Shown here: positions 54,040 to 63,664 of the stretch, one piece after another
Layout of the letters: every line of letters begins with the position of its first letter
Numbering within the stretch: position 1 is the stretch's first letter
Source of the DNA: Sperchopsis tessellata
Lineage: Eukaryota > Arthropoda > Insecta > Coleoptera > Hydrophilidae
NCBI GenBank assembly: GCA_033557685.1
Contig: JAWQRN010000003.1
Coordinates: 1 to 63,664 of the forward strand
Length of the DNA stretch: 63,664 nt
Reading direction: 5' to 3'
The notes under the pieces: model-generated
Database searches by the model: none
The model's input: the letters and a program-made list of their open reading frames with translations, nothing else
What the model was told of the DNA's origin: nothing
Translations under genes and position numbers: made by a program

Positions 54040-54914
54040 ACTTATATCCTGTACTCTATATATCTTAGTCCAACTTCTCGCACAAATGTTTCTATGCTTT
54101 TTTTGGCGTCCCTTATCGCTTTTTTCAGTGCCGCCTTCATATCTTTGATGTTTCGGGAGTGGCCGAATCGTTGTATGCACCACTCGAATCTTGTTATTAG
54201 GTCCTCTACCGATTCCCTGTTATAAATCCAGTCTTTCTTTTCCTCAGTTTTTTTCTTGTGTGTCTGCCATACATTTGCTTGCTCGTTACTTCGAAACATA
54301 TATATTTATGGTCGCTAAGGTATATCAAGCGAGTTGCCATTCCTTTCGAACGTTGGAGTGGACACTGTAGTTAATACACTGAGGTTTGACCCCGCTGTCC
54401 ACTTTGCCAGTGTGCTGCCCATGCGGTCCTCGGTTGTTGACCCCCATGCATAGGCTTTTGCATTGAAATCGCCTCTGGCAACTCCTGGATGGTGGAAATA
54501 TTCGCTGATTCATAGTATACCATTTTGAGTGCATCATCTACCTCATCTTCAGCATTTGGATTTATACGAGTTTCTGAATCATATTTTCCACCATTGTCAA
54601 TACCTTCATTCAAGGAGTTAGCGTTCTCGCAGCCAAATTATTTACCGATACCGGTTTGACTGCTCTGTCTACCCGAATTATAGGCTCCACGCGATTTGTT
54701 CCAATGATTCTTTTTTCGTCTGCATAATTATTTGTTATACGATTTTCCTTAAGAAGACCGATCTGATTTTTCAATCATTTATTGCATCGTATTAACTGCC
54801 TCATTATGCCTTCAAAACGTTCAAGTCCTTTATTCAGTACCTCAAACCGATTAGTATAGTTGACTCTGTTTGTGCCTCTTATTTTCCGGGATGATATGGT
54901 TTTCTTATTATCAT
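54040..54914 (-). pseudogene. R1-like LINE fragment (endonuclease and linker)
   Basis: From an ATG at 54914 the minus strand has MDDNKKTISSRKIRGTNRVN and a helical region that may be an ORF1 relic. Around 54470-54310 it reads GDFNAKAYAWGSTTEDRMGS and LAKWTAGSNLSVL, TPTFERNGNSLDIP. This is the 'GDFNAka..WGs...d.RG..l.ew....  l.vlN....pTf' endonuclease block of R1/Jockey-group LINEs. The frame 54299-54042 (REVGLRYIEYRI at its end) is the linker before the RT, which is missing. Confidence 0.7.
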
Positions 54915-55829
54915 CCATTCTGTTTATATTAAGATTACTATGAATTTCGCTTGAGGCTTCCTGGACAGTATCATCAGGATTTGTACTATTTTCATCTCGA
55001 AAATATGTATGATATGGTAATTTTCTTCAAATTTCTGTATATTCAGCATTCATTCTGGTGTTCAGCAACTTTTGCAATATGCTATGAGATGTGATTGGAA
55101 AAAGGACAAATCAGATCTTGTAGAACGAATTAACAAAGAAAGGATTCTAAGGCAAGCTGTAAAGTTAGATCAATGCTGATCTCCTATATATGCCTTACAT
55201 TAAACTATTAGTGTATAAGAACGAAGCCAAATAGGATATTTTACGATGGTTGAACTGCATAGGGGATGCAATTGTACTGATTAGAAGTTACATTCTTCGA
55301 AACACTGTGTCTGCAGCTTTTATTCCAACATTCAGTAACTTTTGTAATGTACTATAAAAAACGTGGTCGGAAATAAAAGCTAATAAATAATTCCAATGGT
55401 ATTACTGTTAAAAAGTATGTTAAATTTAATTAATATACAGTATTTTTCATAACTTCATTCATCACCATATGAAATGGAATATTTGATATTTTATTTATTA
55501 GTACAGATATTGTCAATATTTGCAAAGCAAATTGATTTGATATACCATTTATAAAAACCGATAAGGATGTTGTTTATTCTGTAAAAAAATATTGATCAAA
55601 TATAAAAGACGTGATGACAATGATCATAATTTATATCAATTTTAATATCTATATTCCTATTTATTTAAAAGAAGATAAAAAATATGTTGCTAAAGTTACA
55701 ACAGAGCTGACTTTAATATCAACATGTTTATCATTTATTAGATAAGTAGTGGTATTCCGAAACAATAAAACATCTAGTTAGTCTAAAAGAACTGAAATAA
55801 GAAAAGGCTTGCTATTATATTTAGTCAAT
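54915..55829. other. Non-coding; presumed upstream region of gene B
   Basis: No coding feature. The promoter of gene B should lie here, but no convincing core promoter element was assigned. Confidence 0.35.
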
Positions 55830-56013
55830 ATGTACTTTAAGTTATATTTGGCTATATTTGTTATATTAAGAGCAGCTACATTTGGTAACACCTCGTTTAG
55901 TTTAGCCAATCAAAAAATTAGTGTACAAAATAATCAAAGAAGTTCAAAATGCCTGGAACAGTTCGCAGAAGTCATCTCTGCTGCTTTTAAATTCGAAATA
56001 TGGGCTCTAAAAC
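55830..56013 (+). CDS. Gene B exon 1 (signal peptide, start)
   Basis: The ATG at 55830 is chosen because the hydrophobic signal sequence starts there; the in-frame upstream part is not initiated by ATG. Cys in SSKCLEQFAEVISAAF and the WALK end fit the N-terminal NRF block. Donor GTAAGT at 56014. Confidence 0.82.
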
Positions 56014-57928
56014 GTAAGTGTCTTAAAGAAATATGTTTGCACTCTAAAATTACATCGTATACGGTGTGAAATATGTAGCGAAAGAATAGACGAATGTAAC
56101 TAAAACCCCAATTATATGTGGTTTGATCCGATTGCAATTGTATATTATACCTACCAAATTTTCATATCTTAAAAAATAAAAAAAGTATATGGGTCACCCG
56201 ATTTAGTGAGACTTGGTGTATTGTAACAAAATTAATTTAAGGAAGATAATATAACATTATGATATTGACTGTTCTGTAACACATATAAGTTGAAAAGTTC
56301 AAGGCGATCTGTAACATAAACATCCTACCACGCTCTTCTAATTCTAGTGCTCCGAACGACTCTCTTAATAAATTTACGGTGAAAAATTTAAATACGTTGT
56401 AATATCAAATTATTCTACTTCTCATTCTACTTTGTTTGCAACTTATTTTAAATATTATTCTTGTTGAGCTTTTCTTCATTATTAATCGTTCATTAAATTA
56501 AATAAAACGCAGGATGTTGCCTTTCCACAAATTTATTATTAAATATTTAGCGACCGGTTTCGATAATACAGGTCATCGTAAAGCTAAACGTGCGGTCTGG
56601 GCAATAATACATTTGTGGAAGGACAATGTTCTACTTTTTATTTAATTACGAATATCCACAAGACAGCAAATTTCCATTTTAATAATATGTATCGTTCAGT
56701 CAAACTATTTAACTCCTTTACATGGGTAAAATGGCATGCGAAAAAGAAGCACATAGGAATTAATACACTTAAATCCATTGAAAAAATATTGATTTATCGA
56801 ATTTATAGTATAGAAGCTGACTTGAAAAAGTTATCTCTACACCATACCTAACGAAATTAGTTGGTATATTAAAAATGCAATCTGAATTGGTACATTGTGG
56901 GTATTATTTATTTCTTTACTACACCTTCTCTCAATTGTTCTATGAACTATTTTTCTAATTACTCCAATAGTTATAAAAATTATTTGCTCTTATCACATAG
57001 ATGATCACATGAAAACTAGTTATAGTACTTGAGCTCACAGATAAGTCTAGTTTGAGTGTACCAATTCATAAAGAGAGGTTAATCTGCCTGTTACGTTATT
57101 GATGTAGAAGAAATAACCTAAAAATTACACAGATAGTTGAAAGTGTATTACTTTTCTAAATTACGTTTATCTTTAATATCATATCAAGTATATCGTCAAC
57201 CACAACACTAAACAATGTTTTAGGTCAGTCTGCAATTATAGGTCGTCCTTGCATATAGCTAGGATATGAAAGTTAAATACGTCATTAAAATATGTAGTCT
57301 ATTTCTACTTAAATACTAATTAATAATAAAGTTTTAGACGCGTCTTCAAAAATTCCCACTGGTATACTAACAGGGAATTTACGTGACGTTGGAAATTTTA
57401 AGGAATGTATCGAAATAAAAGAAAAAACTTCAGTGGGAATTATAAAGGGTAAACACTGCAGAGGACATGTAGATATCCTTAAGGTCATACCTGTTAGTTT
57501 TTTATCATAATATGTTTTGTTTGTTATATATTCGACATTTCAGGAATATATCCCTTCTATAAACATATCCAACTCAGTAACGACCACAATAGATTATTTT
57601 CAGTTTGAAGGATGGCTTAAAGCACTAGTTACTTTATCAGCATGCATACCTGATACATGTAGTGCATCAGATATTAATGATGTCATAACACTTATTAGTA
57701 ACTTGTTAAAGTTTAAAATTCCATTGGAATTTGATGAAGAGAATTGTGAAGTTAACGACAGCGAGACTCTTACTGGAGGAGACAAAGCTGCAATGTAAGA
57801 TGATTAGGAAACTATTTTTCTATCAGTATTTACAATAATTTTTATTTGTAGTTCATTCTTCTCCATAGTGTTAATAGTAGTTGTGTTTTCCACATCATAT
57901 GAAGTTATTACATATTATGCAGAAATAA
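55830..57928 (+). CDS. Gene B: NRF-6-like acyltransferase paralogue, first four exons (partial)
   Basis: Exons 55830-56013, 57338-57483, 57544-57794 and 57852-57928 join in consistent phases (1, 0, 2, then 1 base over). Exon 1 starts MYFKLYLAIFVILRAATFGN (signal peptide) and ends in KFEIWALK, the usual '..LWAl+' block. Then come HASSKIPTGILTGN, GNFKECIEI, CIPDTCSASDIND and the first membrane helix SFFSIVLIVVVFSTSYEVI. Intron phases and the 77-nt fourth exon match gene A, so the two are tandem duplicates. The acyltransferase-3 domain is not seen up to the window end, so it either continues beyond or was lost. No stops inside the joined exons. Confidence 0.85.
56014..57337. other. Gene B intron 1
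   Basis: Contains a decayed hammerhead-like motif on the minus strand (56550-56580). Open frames at 56615-56851 show no homology. Confidence 0.5.
56550..56580 (-). ncRNA. Decayed hammerhead-like / Penelope-end motif
   Basis: On the minus strand ACGATGACCTGTATTATCGA is followed by AACCGGTCGC. Two positions of the CTGATGA core have changed, and the stem II strands no longer pair well. GAAA-CCG-GTC-GC is retained and closely matches GAAA-CCG-ATC-GC of the motif at 6899. It allows a 2-bp stem III (A-U, C-G) and the classical GUC triplet. Confidence 0.35.
57338..57483 (+). CDS. Gene B exon 2
   Basis: Acceptor AAGTTTTAG, donor AAG/GTCATA. It encodes ASSKIPTGILTGNLRDVGNF, KECIEIKEK, GKHCRGH, aligned with gene A exon 28703-28863. 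Relative to gene A two residues are missing at the exon start. Confidence 0.85.
57544..57794 (+). CDS. Gene B exon 3
   Basis: Acceptor ACATTTCAG, donor GTAAGA. It encodes LKALVTLSACIPDTCSASDI and FDEENCEV. Gene A counterpart 28936-29144, which is 42 nt shorter (an insertion after the exon start in gene B). Confidence 0.87.
57852..57928 (+). CDS. Gene B exon 4 (membrane helix)
   Basis: Acceptor TTATTTGTAG, donor GTAAGT; 77 nt as in gene A. It encodes SFFSIVLIVVVFSTSYEVIT and YYAEI. Confidence 0.85.
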
Positions 57929-59170
57929 GTAAGTAAGATTCATTCTGTAGATTTATGTGGCATTCTGTAGTATTAACTTATTTCTCACCATCAATAAATA
58001 TAGTTATCATTTATTCATATTCTCTACGGGTTCAATTCATCGTTACTATATATTTTAATTAAAATATTAACACCTTCAAACCTACAAAGGACATATTGCA
58101 TTTCATTAGTTTTACTAGTAAAAATAACAATGTGACAGTTTTAATAAAATGAAAGTGCACAATGACAAGAAAAATACTAAATTGGGTGTTATATTATACA
58201 AGCTATCGGAAACCATAAACAGTGCAGTTGTAGACTCTTCACTATGGTCCTAGAGCAGTCAGTGGTATAGATATGAGCGGATTGCACAAGTCTGCATCGG
58301 GTGGAATTTTTCAATTCAGTTTACTGCATTGAGATCGAGGTACGTAGTATTATATTTTTCTTAAACTATGTTCAAAAGTGGGATACGTAGACTTACTTTT
58401 TTAACCAGTGCTTTATTTTTGAAATCGTATTTATTCTACAGTGAGTGTCTGAAGAATTATAATAATAAATTTTAGTAGAGTATTCATTGTCTAAAGTTAT
58501 GACGATTGATATGGTTGGTTTTTGAAATACAGCCCTCCAAAGAGGCAGAATAAAATTAATGTTTTTGCAAATATCTCAAAACTTAACGGAATAAAATTTT
58601 ATACTTTTTAACAAGTATAGAACTGATAGTGTATCTTTAACCAGGGCCGAAACATAGAAATGGTGGGCTGAGGTTTTCGAGACATATTTTTTTTTAAATA
58701 TAAAAATTGCGCTCCAAGCTGTAAATATTTTTTATTTAAAAATATATGAAAAAGATCTCATGTGTTTTCCTTAGATGAACCGTTTTCGATAAAAACGGCA
58801 AAATGTTACCCAATGTGATTTTCCACTTAAATTGATATTTAATAATAAATTCTGTATTTCACACACACACAATTTAAGTTAGCTAAAAAAGTAAAACAAG
58901 TGTTATTTAATTTTTTTATTGTCTCTGTTAAACGTTGGAATCTTGTATTTTAAAATTTAAACAAAATAAAAACAAGTCTTATCATACAAGATTATTATTT
59001 AAGAATGCTTCAGAAATAATATTGCAATTGCATCGGTATATTTTTTGACGCCGCTCTTCTTTTAGATGGAGTAGTTTACTACATTCACCTTGTCTATAGA
59101 GATACTCGTCGAAATTCAAAGTTAGGGTCTTTATCCTGGAAAATTCTTAAATATAAATGTTTTTAATGTA
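57929..59170. other. Gene B intron (or decayed downstream region)
   Basis: AT-rich. A CA-run (CACACACACACA) lies at about 58861-58872. No fifth exon of gene B was found here or further on. Confidence 0.4.
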
Positions 59171-59240
59171 CGCATTTTTAGCAACTTTGCTACCCTGTTC
59201 CGTCTTGCACTACGGATAGTTTTATTAGGTTTTCTATACT

Positions 59241-59610
59241 TTGCTTGTTAGTTTCTCATATAAGGTGGCCAACGTCTCCAAGAGCCACAACGTAAGAGAC
59301 TGTTTTTACACCACCAACACCCTGGGTACCTTCTTAGTTTGTAACAAGGACCCCAATCCGTCGTTTAATTGGAGCGGTGTTTACACTCTTGCTTGCTGTA
59401 CTTGTGTAGCTACTTACGTGCGTCAAACTGGTAGATCCTTTCGTACAAGAATTTCTGAACACACACATTGCATAAGGACCTACATCAAATTTTACTGTTC
59501 ACGTCAACAGCGAGCACCACTCCTTTGATCCAGATACAGGATTAAGGTATCTCCATTCTTATCACAAGGGTGGAAATCTTTCTATTGCCGAAAATTTGTA
59601 AAATTGTTTG
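59241..59610 (+). pseudogene. PLE GIY-YIG endonuclease remnant
   Basis: KVANVSKSHNVRDCFYTTNT leads into SGVYTLACCTCVATYVRQTG, RSFRTRISEH. This is the GIY-YIG block ('sGVYkl.C..C...YvGqTgRsf..R..EH') with the catalytic Arg region. The YIG Gly is changed to Arg (YVRQTG), so it should be inactive. After a frameshift come SFDPDTGLRYLHSYHKGGNL, SIAENL, the normal C-terminal part with the catalytic Glu region. Confidence 0.82.
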
Positions 59611-60107
59611 TCTTTGAGGGAGGGTTCTGTTGACAGTTTAAATTAACAGGTTAACTGCTGCTATTCCCGTTTTTTCCGCAGCATAAATTTCCGTAGGTAG
59701 CTCTCTTGAAGACGGCTTTGTTCTGTTTCTTTGATCTGGCGTTATGAGTCAGATGTTTTGCCTTTTCTTTTTGTTTGGTCTTTTTGTTTACCTTTATGAC
59801 ATTTCATTTGTTTGTTTATTTGCTGCACATTTTTTGTTCCATACATTATTTGTTTTTGTTTTTTGTTTTTTTTTTTGTTTTAACTTGATATTGTTTCATT
59901 TATTGACCCGATTTGTTTTGTCCCCATTTGGCTTACAAGTAATTTTTTGTTAAGAAAGAATTTTTGTCTTTCGTATTGGTAATTTTTCGTTTTCATGTTG
60001 TATTAATTAAGCATGTGTCTATATCTTTGTGATGATACTTGTAAGTCTGCAGTCTTGTTATATTTTGTATGGTTTGTCTAATGTATGTTAATTTGCAGAC
60101 TCAGAAT

Positions 60108-60145
60108 CTGATGATGAAAATTAAATATTTTCGAAAACGTTCATC
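60108..60145 (+). ncRNA. Hammerhead-ribozyme-like motif at PLE 3' end
   Basis: CTGATGA (60108-60114), stem II GAAAAT (60116-60121) with ATTTTC (60127-60132, 5-nt loop, 6 perfect pairs), GAAA (60133-60136), then ACGTTC and a possible AUC triplet (60143-60145). All core bases are present. Its place 580 bp after a Penelope endonuclease is where a PLE terminal-repeat hammerhead is expected. Confidence 0.6.
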
Positions 60146-62439
60146 ACAACATTTTTAGTTTTAATTTTTGTGAACCAAAAACCAGCCTTGCTACACGATT
60201 TTTTTTTTATTCAGAGACATTTGCATAAGCAACTCCTCACTAGTTTTTTTAGATTCGGCCAAGTAAAATATACTAAACTATCATATCTTTAGGGAATAGC
60301 TCAATGCAGATTTGGACATTTTGATTAATTTTTTTTGTGTGCCGTATTTTTGTACACAAGATATTTTCCTCCTTCATTTTGAAATTATGTAAATGTTACT
60401 AGCTGTTATTATTCACTATTGTGGGTATTATACGTCAATAATTTATTATTGCGTATGTATTTATTATTGTATAATAGTAGGTTACAAAATATTTTTCGCC
60501 CAATTAGAAAATATCAGTTAATAACAATCTCAGTGGCAAGAAATAAAAAAAAACAAGATGATCAAACTGCAAAACCTCAAAAATTAACTAGTTTCAGATA
60601 TCAGTGAATCTTTACTATGATCAACAACTACCGTAACTCTTTAAACCGCAATCTATTCACTTGGTAGTACTGTTTCTACTTCAACATCCACAACTTCATA
60701 CTCCTGCCAAAACAACTACCGTCACATCAGCAAGTTATTTGGCAATGATATTAAACTTTCAAGCTCATCTGTTACACTATCACAGCTTCTATGTAAAGAT
60801 GAATCAGCTGAGGAGGAAGGAGTAAAATAATGTAAACGTGCTGTAACAAATTAAACATTCAAGGATAGTACCGTGGAAGGCTAGAAAATTCAGAAATTAA
60901 AAACTCATGTTATAGTGTGAGCCATATAGACCGGGAAGCACTTTCTCTGGTGATGATACTAGTGAGAGGCGGACTTTTACTGACCACTAATACACAGTCA
61001 AATCTGAAATCAGAGTAAACCATCAAATAACCTGATTTGTTACTCTCTGAAGCGACGTTATTGTGAACTTTGCTGGTTATTCGTTAACTGAAGAAAATTG
61101 AGTTCTTATACTTGGTTTGATTATATAAATGACTGGAATTAGAAAATAAATACTCATAACCATTGCACATAGAGTCATATGCAGTCTACATTTCTTGAAA
61201 CAGAATATGAAGGCAGGCAAATGTGTCCATTCTTCTTGCTAAGTAAAATTTTGCACACCTTGGAGGTTAAAAAGTGAAAGGAGGCAATTTTGTTTTGTAT
61301 TTGATAGGACTTTAGCAATGTGTGGCTCAGTACTGAATCATCTGATAGAAAAACCTTATTATGAAATCAATTAGTCGTGCAGAGCGATATCATTTATCTC
61401 ATTTTGAAACATTTTAAAAACATTATGGGATGAGCTCAAAGACGCTTCATTCTTTGTCAATAATACTTGACATCATCCTAGATATTATCAAAGTTTAGAA
61501 CTGTTTTCCGGCACGTTAAAGTTATTGTCAATCGTAAGGTAAATTCAGCTGACCTGAAAGTAACCTAGTCGTTTCTAGGTTTTGCCCTTGCTTGACCATT
61601 CAGCTTCTGGACTAGGATCATATCATTAATTTTTTTCGAACATACCATTTAAACTAGAAAATATGCTGATAAAGAGCCTTCGTGCTTAAAAATACTGTAA
61701 GTGGCAACTTTGCAGATATAAATTAGCGTTCATAGTGACGTTCATAATAATAATCTGCAATCACTGCTGTACAACTTTTATATAATATGATAAAGGATTG
61801 GATTTCATGAAAATGCCATTATTTCCCAAAACCTCAAATGGCTGCGGCCAACAAAATGTACTCCAAGAAACGATGCCTTGGCAGTGGTATGAAGATGTTA
61901 TAAATCCAAAAATAAACCATAAAGAAGAAGCAGAATACTAAAGTCTCAAAAGTTAACTTGACAATTTCAATATTATTTTCTTAATTGTAATATTTTACAT
62001 ACATATATTTAGACGATAGCTGTGCTCTAATTTAACATGAAACAGTGACTGCCGAATGCACGACCACCTGTTGATTCTTCAGAACGCCCATTCCACTTTA
62101 TTCCCAAAATTACAAAAAAAAGTTATTTGTTAATCTTATACTGCCATATTTCTTGTATGTATATATAAAGCAGGGGCAACTTCATACATAGATTTATGAA
62201 TGTTGTTCTCGGTTGGAAAATTTTTAGGGATGATGTTTGTCTGAACACTACTCATATCCGATCTAATGCTGCTTATATTGTTATGGAGACACATACTAAT
62301 GACCATATAATAAATGTGTCGTCCATGTAACGGAACCATCATTTGGGGTTTATACCGGAGGACGATAATGTCAATTTTTTAGATGTTCCAAATAACACAA
62401 CAGGAGATAATGGGGAGTTAATAACAGCTTTATTTGTTT
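60146..62439. other. Non-coding stretch
   Basis: No gene recognised. Short open frames at 60419-60607 and 62136-62342 have no family resemblance. T-rich runs occur before 60200. Confidence 0.35.
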
Positions 62440-62700
62440 ATTCGTAGAAATGGTCCCGTAAGCGGAAGTAAGTGGACTTTATACAAACCTCTGTGGTCAC
62501 CGCAATATCTTGATATGAACACTCCTCGCTCAGTTGATTTTTTGTGAAGCTATTATTACCCTCCGTGTACTGGTGAAAATGGGCTCGACATCGAAGCTGA
62601 CCATTCAGTTTCTGGAAGCTAGTCTTATACTAGAGATATGTTCAAAAAATTCGGAAGAGTTTCGTATGTAAGAATCGGATCGCCCAACAAATTTGCTAAG
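62440..62700 (+). pseudogene. Unrecognised degenerate open stretch
   Basis: One plus frame reads SGSKWTLYKPLWSPQYLDMN, TPRSVDFL, stop, SYYYPPCTGENGLDIEADHS, VSGS, stop, SYTRDMFKKFGRVSYVRIGS, PNKFAK. The composition is protein-like (W, P, G, D) rather than AT-driven and only two stops break about 80 codons. I do not recognise a family. It may be a dead transposon gene. Confidence 0.3.
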
Positions 62701-62879
62701 TAATAGGGTGAAGAATTGTGCCAATGTTTATGTGGGAGACCCACCGAAAGTACATAATCATTTGAAGCTTCTTCAACCAACGAGCATTGCAATGGCGTGA
62801 AAGCAACAGCTTATATACCATTCGTCATGGATTCGAGGGACAATTCAAATTCTCCCTTCTTCAACAGGGTCCAAGTCGC

Positions 62880-63420
62880 ATTTTAAGATCAAATATCGAT
62901 CTTAAACAGATCGAAAAAGATCGATTGACCGAAAAATCGATCCTTGATCATAAGACCGTATTGTGATCTGAGAACGAAGATCTATCCCCGATCAAGGATC
63001 GATCTCCGCTCGAAGATCGATCCCTCACCCAAAGATCGCTCCGCAATCGGAGATCGAAAATTGTTTGATTAAACGTGAAACAAAGATAATTGTTGAACAA
63101 CCACATCGATCTACAAAAAAAAAACTAGAGTAATAACCAATGTAAATGTTTATTTACTAAACCACATCTGATTCATTATAAATTTTAAAAAAAAATGTAA
63201 ATTAATTATTTATGGGAAGAAGGTTACGTCACAATTGTAGGCTGGTTCCATTTTAAAATCGAAGATCCATCTTTTTAAACGATCGATAATGATCGATTGA
63301 ACTCAATTCTTGAACACAAGATGGGACTATGATCGCAGTTCAAAGATCAGTCGCCAATCTTTCCAATCTAAAAGATCGATCATTCGATCACATATCAGAT
63401 CGTTTTAGATCGATTGATTT
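62880..63420. repeat. GATC-rich repeat, two diverged copies
   Basis: Copy 1 (about 62880-63072) has 15 GATC sites in about 190 bp; copy 2 (about 63243-63420) has 10. They share an order of motifs (ATTTTAA..GATC, AAAAAGATCGATTGA or AATGATCGATTGA, then TGATC, then AAGATC and GATCGATC). They are separated by 170 bp of normal AT-rich sequence. Non-coding; probably a satellite-like or transposon-derived repeat. Confidence 0.7.
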
Positions 63421-63623
63421 TTTGACATATTAATCAATCAGCCGTGGATGAACATCGTCATCAAATATGCTGTTCCGAGATACTAAAGTCCAAATCGCTT
63501 GAAGGATACCTCTGGCTCTTTTCTTTCCGCCTCCAATCGATAGCAACTATCCGAATGGAACTGCTTCACCCTAGTGCACATCCCCCACTCCAGTCCTTGC
63601 AAATAGAAGCATCACTTGGCCGA

Positions 63624-63626
<3 letters not shown>
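63421..63626. other. Non-coding stretch
   Basis: Slightly GC-richer; no feature recognised. Confidence 0.3.

Positions 63627-63662
<36 letters not shown>
63627..63662. repeat. (TA)n microsatellite at the window end
   Basis: AT run reaching the last bases of the window, so its full length is unknown. Confidence 0.9.
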
Positions 63663-63663
<1 letters not shown>

Positions 63664-63664
63664 A

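Larger units (their letters stand above)
59171..60145 (+). mobile_element. Penelope-like element 3' part (GIY-YIG endonuclease plus hammerhead end)
   Basis: A GIY-YIG endonuclease frame (59241-59528) is followed 580 bp later by a well-formed hammerhead-like motif (60108-60145). That is the order known for Penelope-like elements, where the endonuclease is C-terminal and the terminal repeats carry hammerheads. The RT part is absent. It is a different fragment from the RT at 38890, which lacks the endonuclease. Confidence 0.7.

Noticed and set aside
59744..59953. Phe-rich open frame
   Set aside because: Low-complexity T-rich sequence within the Penelope 3' region.
1..63664. CRISPR arrays, bacterial operons, phage or other prokaryotic systems
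   Set aside because: Introns, LINEs, Penelope and mariner elements show this is a eukaryotic (insect) sequence; no direct-repeat/spacer array is present.

Overview
This is an AT-rich eukaryotic window, almost certainly from an insect. Two genes in it are split by introns with clear GT-AG borders. They encode the nose-resistant-to-fluoxetine (NRF-6-like) type of acyltransferase-3 membrane protein, a family greatly expanded in insects and nematodes. The rest is mostly decayed transposons of many clades: Jockey, CR1-like and R1-like LINEs, Penelope-like elements, several Tc1/mariner lineages, hAT/ZBED and piggyBac. It also holds (TA)n microsatellites and simple inverted repeats. The TE mix and composition would suit a beetle or another TE-rich insect, but the sequence alone does not settle the order.

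Layout. 0-1.4 kb: a short hairpin repeat and the probable last coding exon (minus strand) of an unidentified gene. 3.4-4.6 kb: piggyBac and LINE-endonuclease scraps. 6.9 kb: a hammerhead-ribozyme-like motif. 7.7-8.9 kb: a dead mariner. 10.5-16 kb: three LINE remnants and a 265-bp tandem duplication. 16-28.7 kb: mostly non-coding, with a tRNA-like SINE, a possible solo LTR, a 73-bp-arm fold-back, copies of a dispersed repeat, and a dead hAT/ZBED transposase on the minus strand.

28.7-49.4 kb: gene A, plus strand. Twelve consecutive coding exons cover the end of the extracellular NRF domain, the whole acyltransferase-3 membrane domain and an acidic tail. All splice phases agree and there is no internal stop. 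Only the first exon (signal peptide and start) was not found. Its introns carry a 1.1-kb TIR element, a hammerhead-like motif, a Jockey LINE, a mariner-like element, a Penelope-like reverse transcriptase, a 2.2-kb long-TIR element, a LINE tail and a Tc-like transposon.

49.8-54.9 kb, between the genes: a CR1-superfamily LINE on the minus strand whose ORF1 has an SGNH-esterase-like domain, and an R1-like LINE piece. 55.8-57.9 kb: the first four exons of gene B, a tandem paralogue of gene A with matching intron phases; the rest is not in the window or is lost. 59.2-60.1 kb: a Penelope GIY-YIG endonuclease remnant followed by a second well-formed hammerhead-like motif. 62.9-63.4 kb: two copies of a repeat packed with GATC.

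No wholly new gene system stands out. The most interesting signals are the set of hammerhead-like motifs, one of them directly downstream of a Penelope endonuclease, the esterase-bearing LINE ORF1, the tandem acyltransferase pair, and several near-perfect palindromes.
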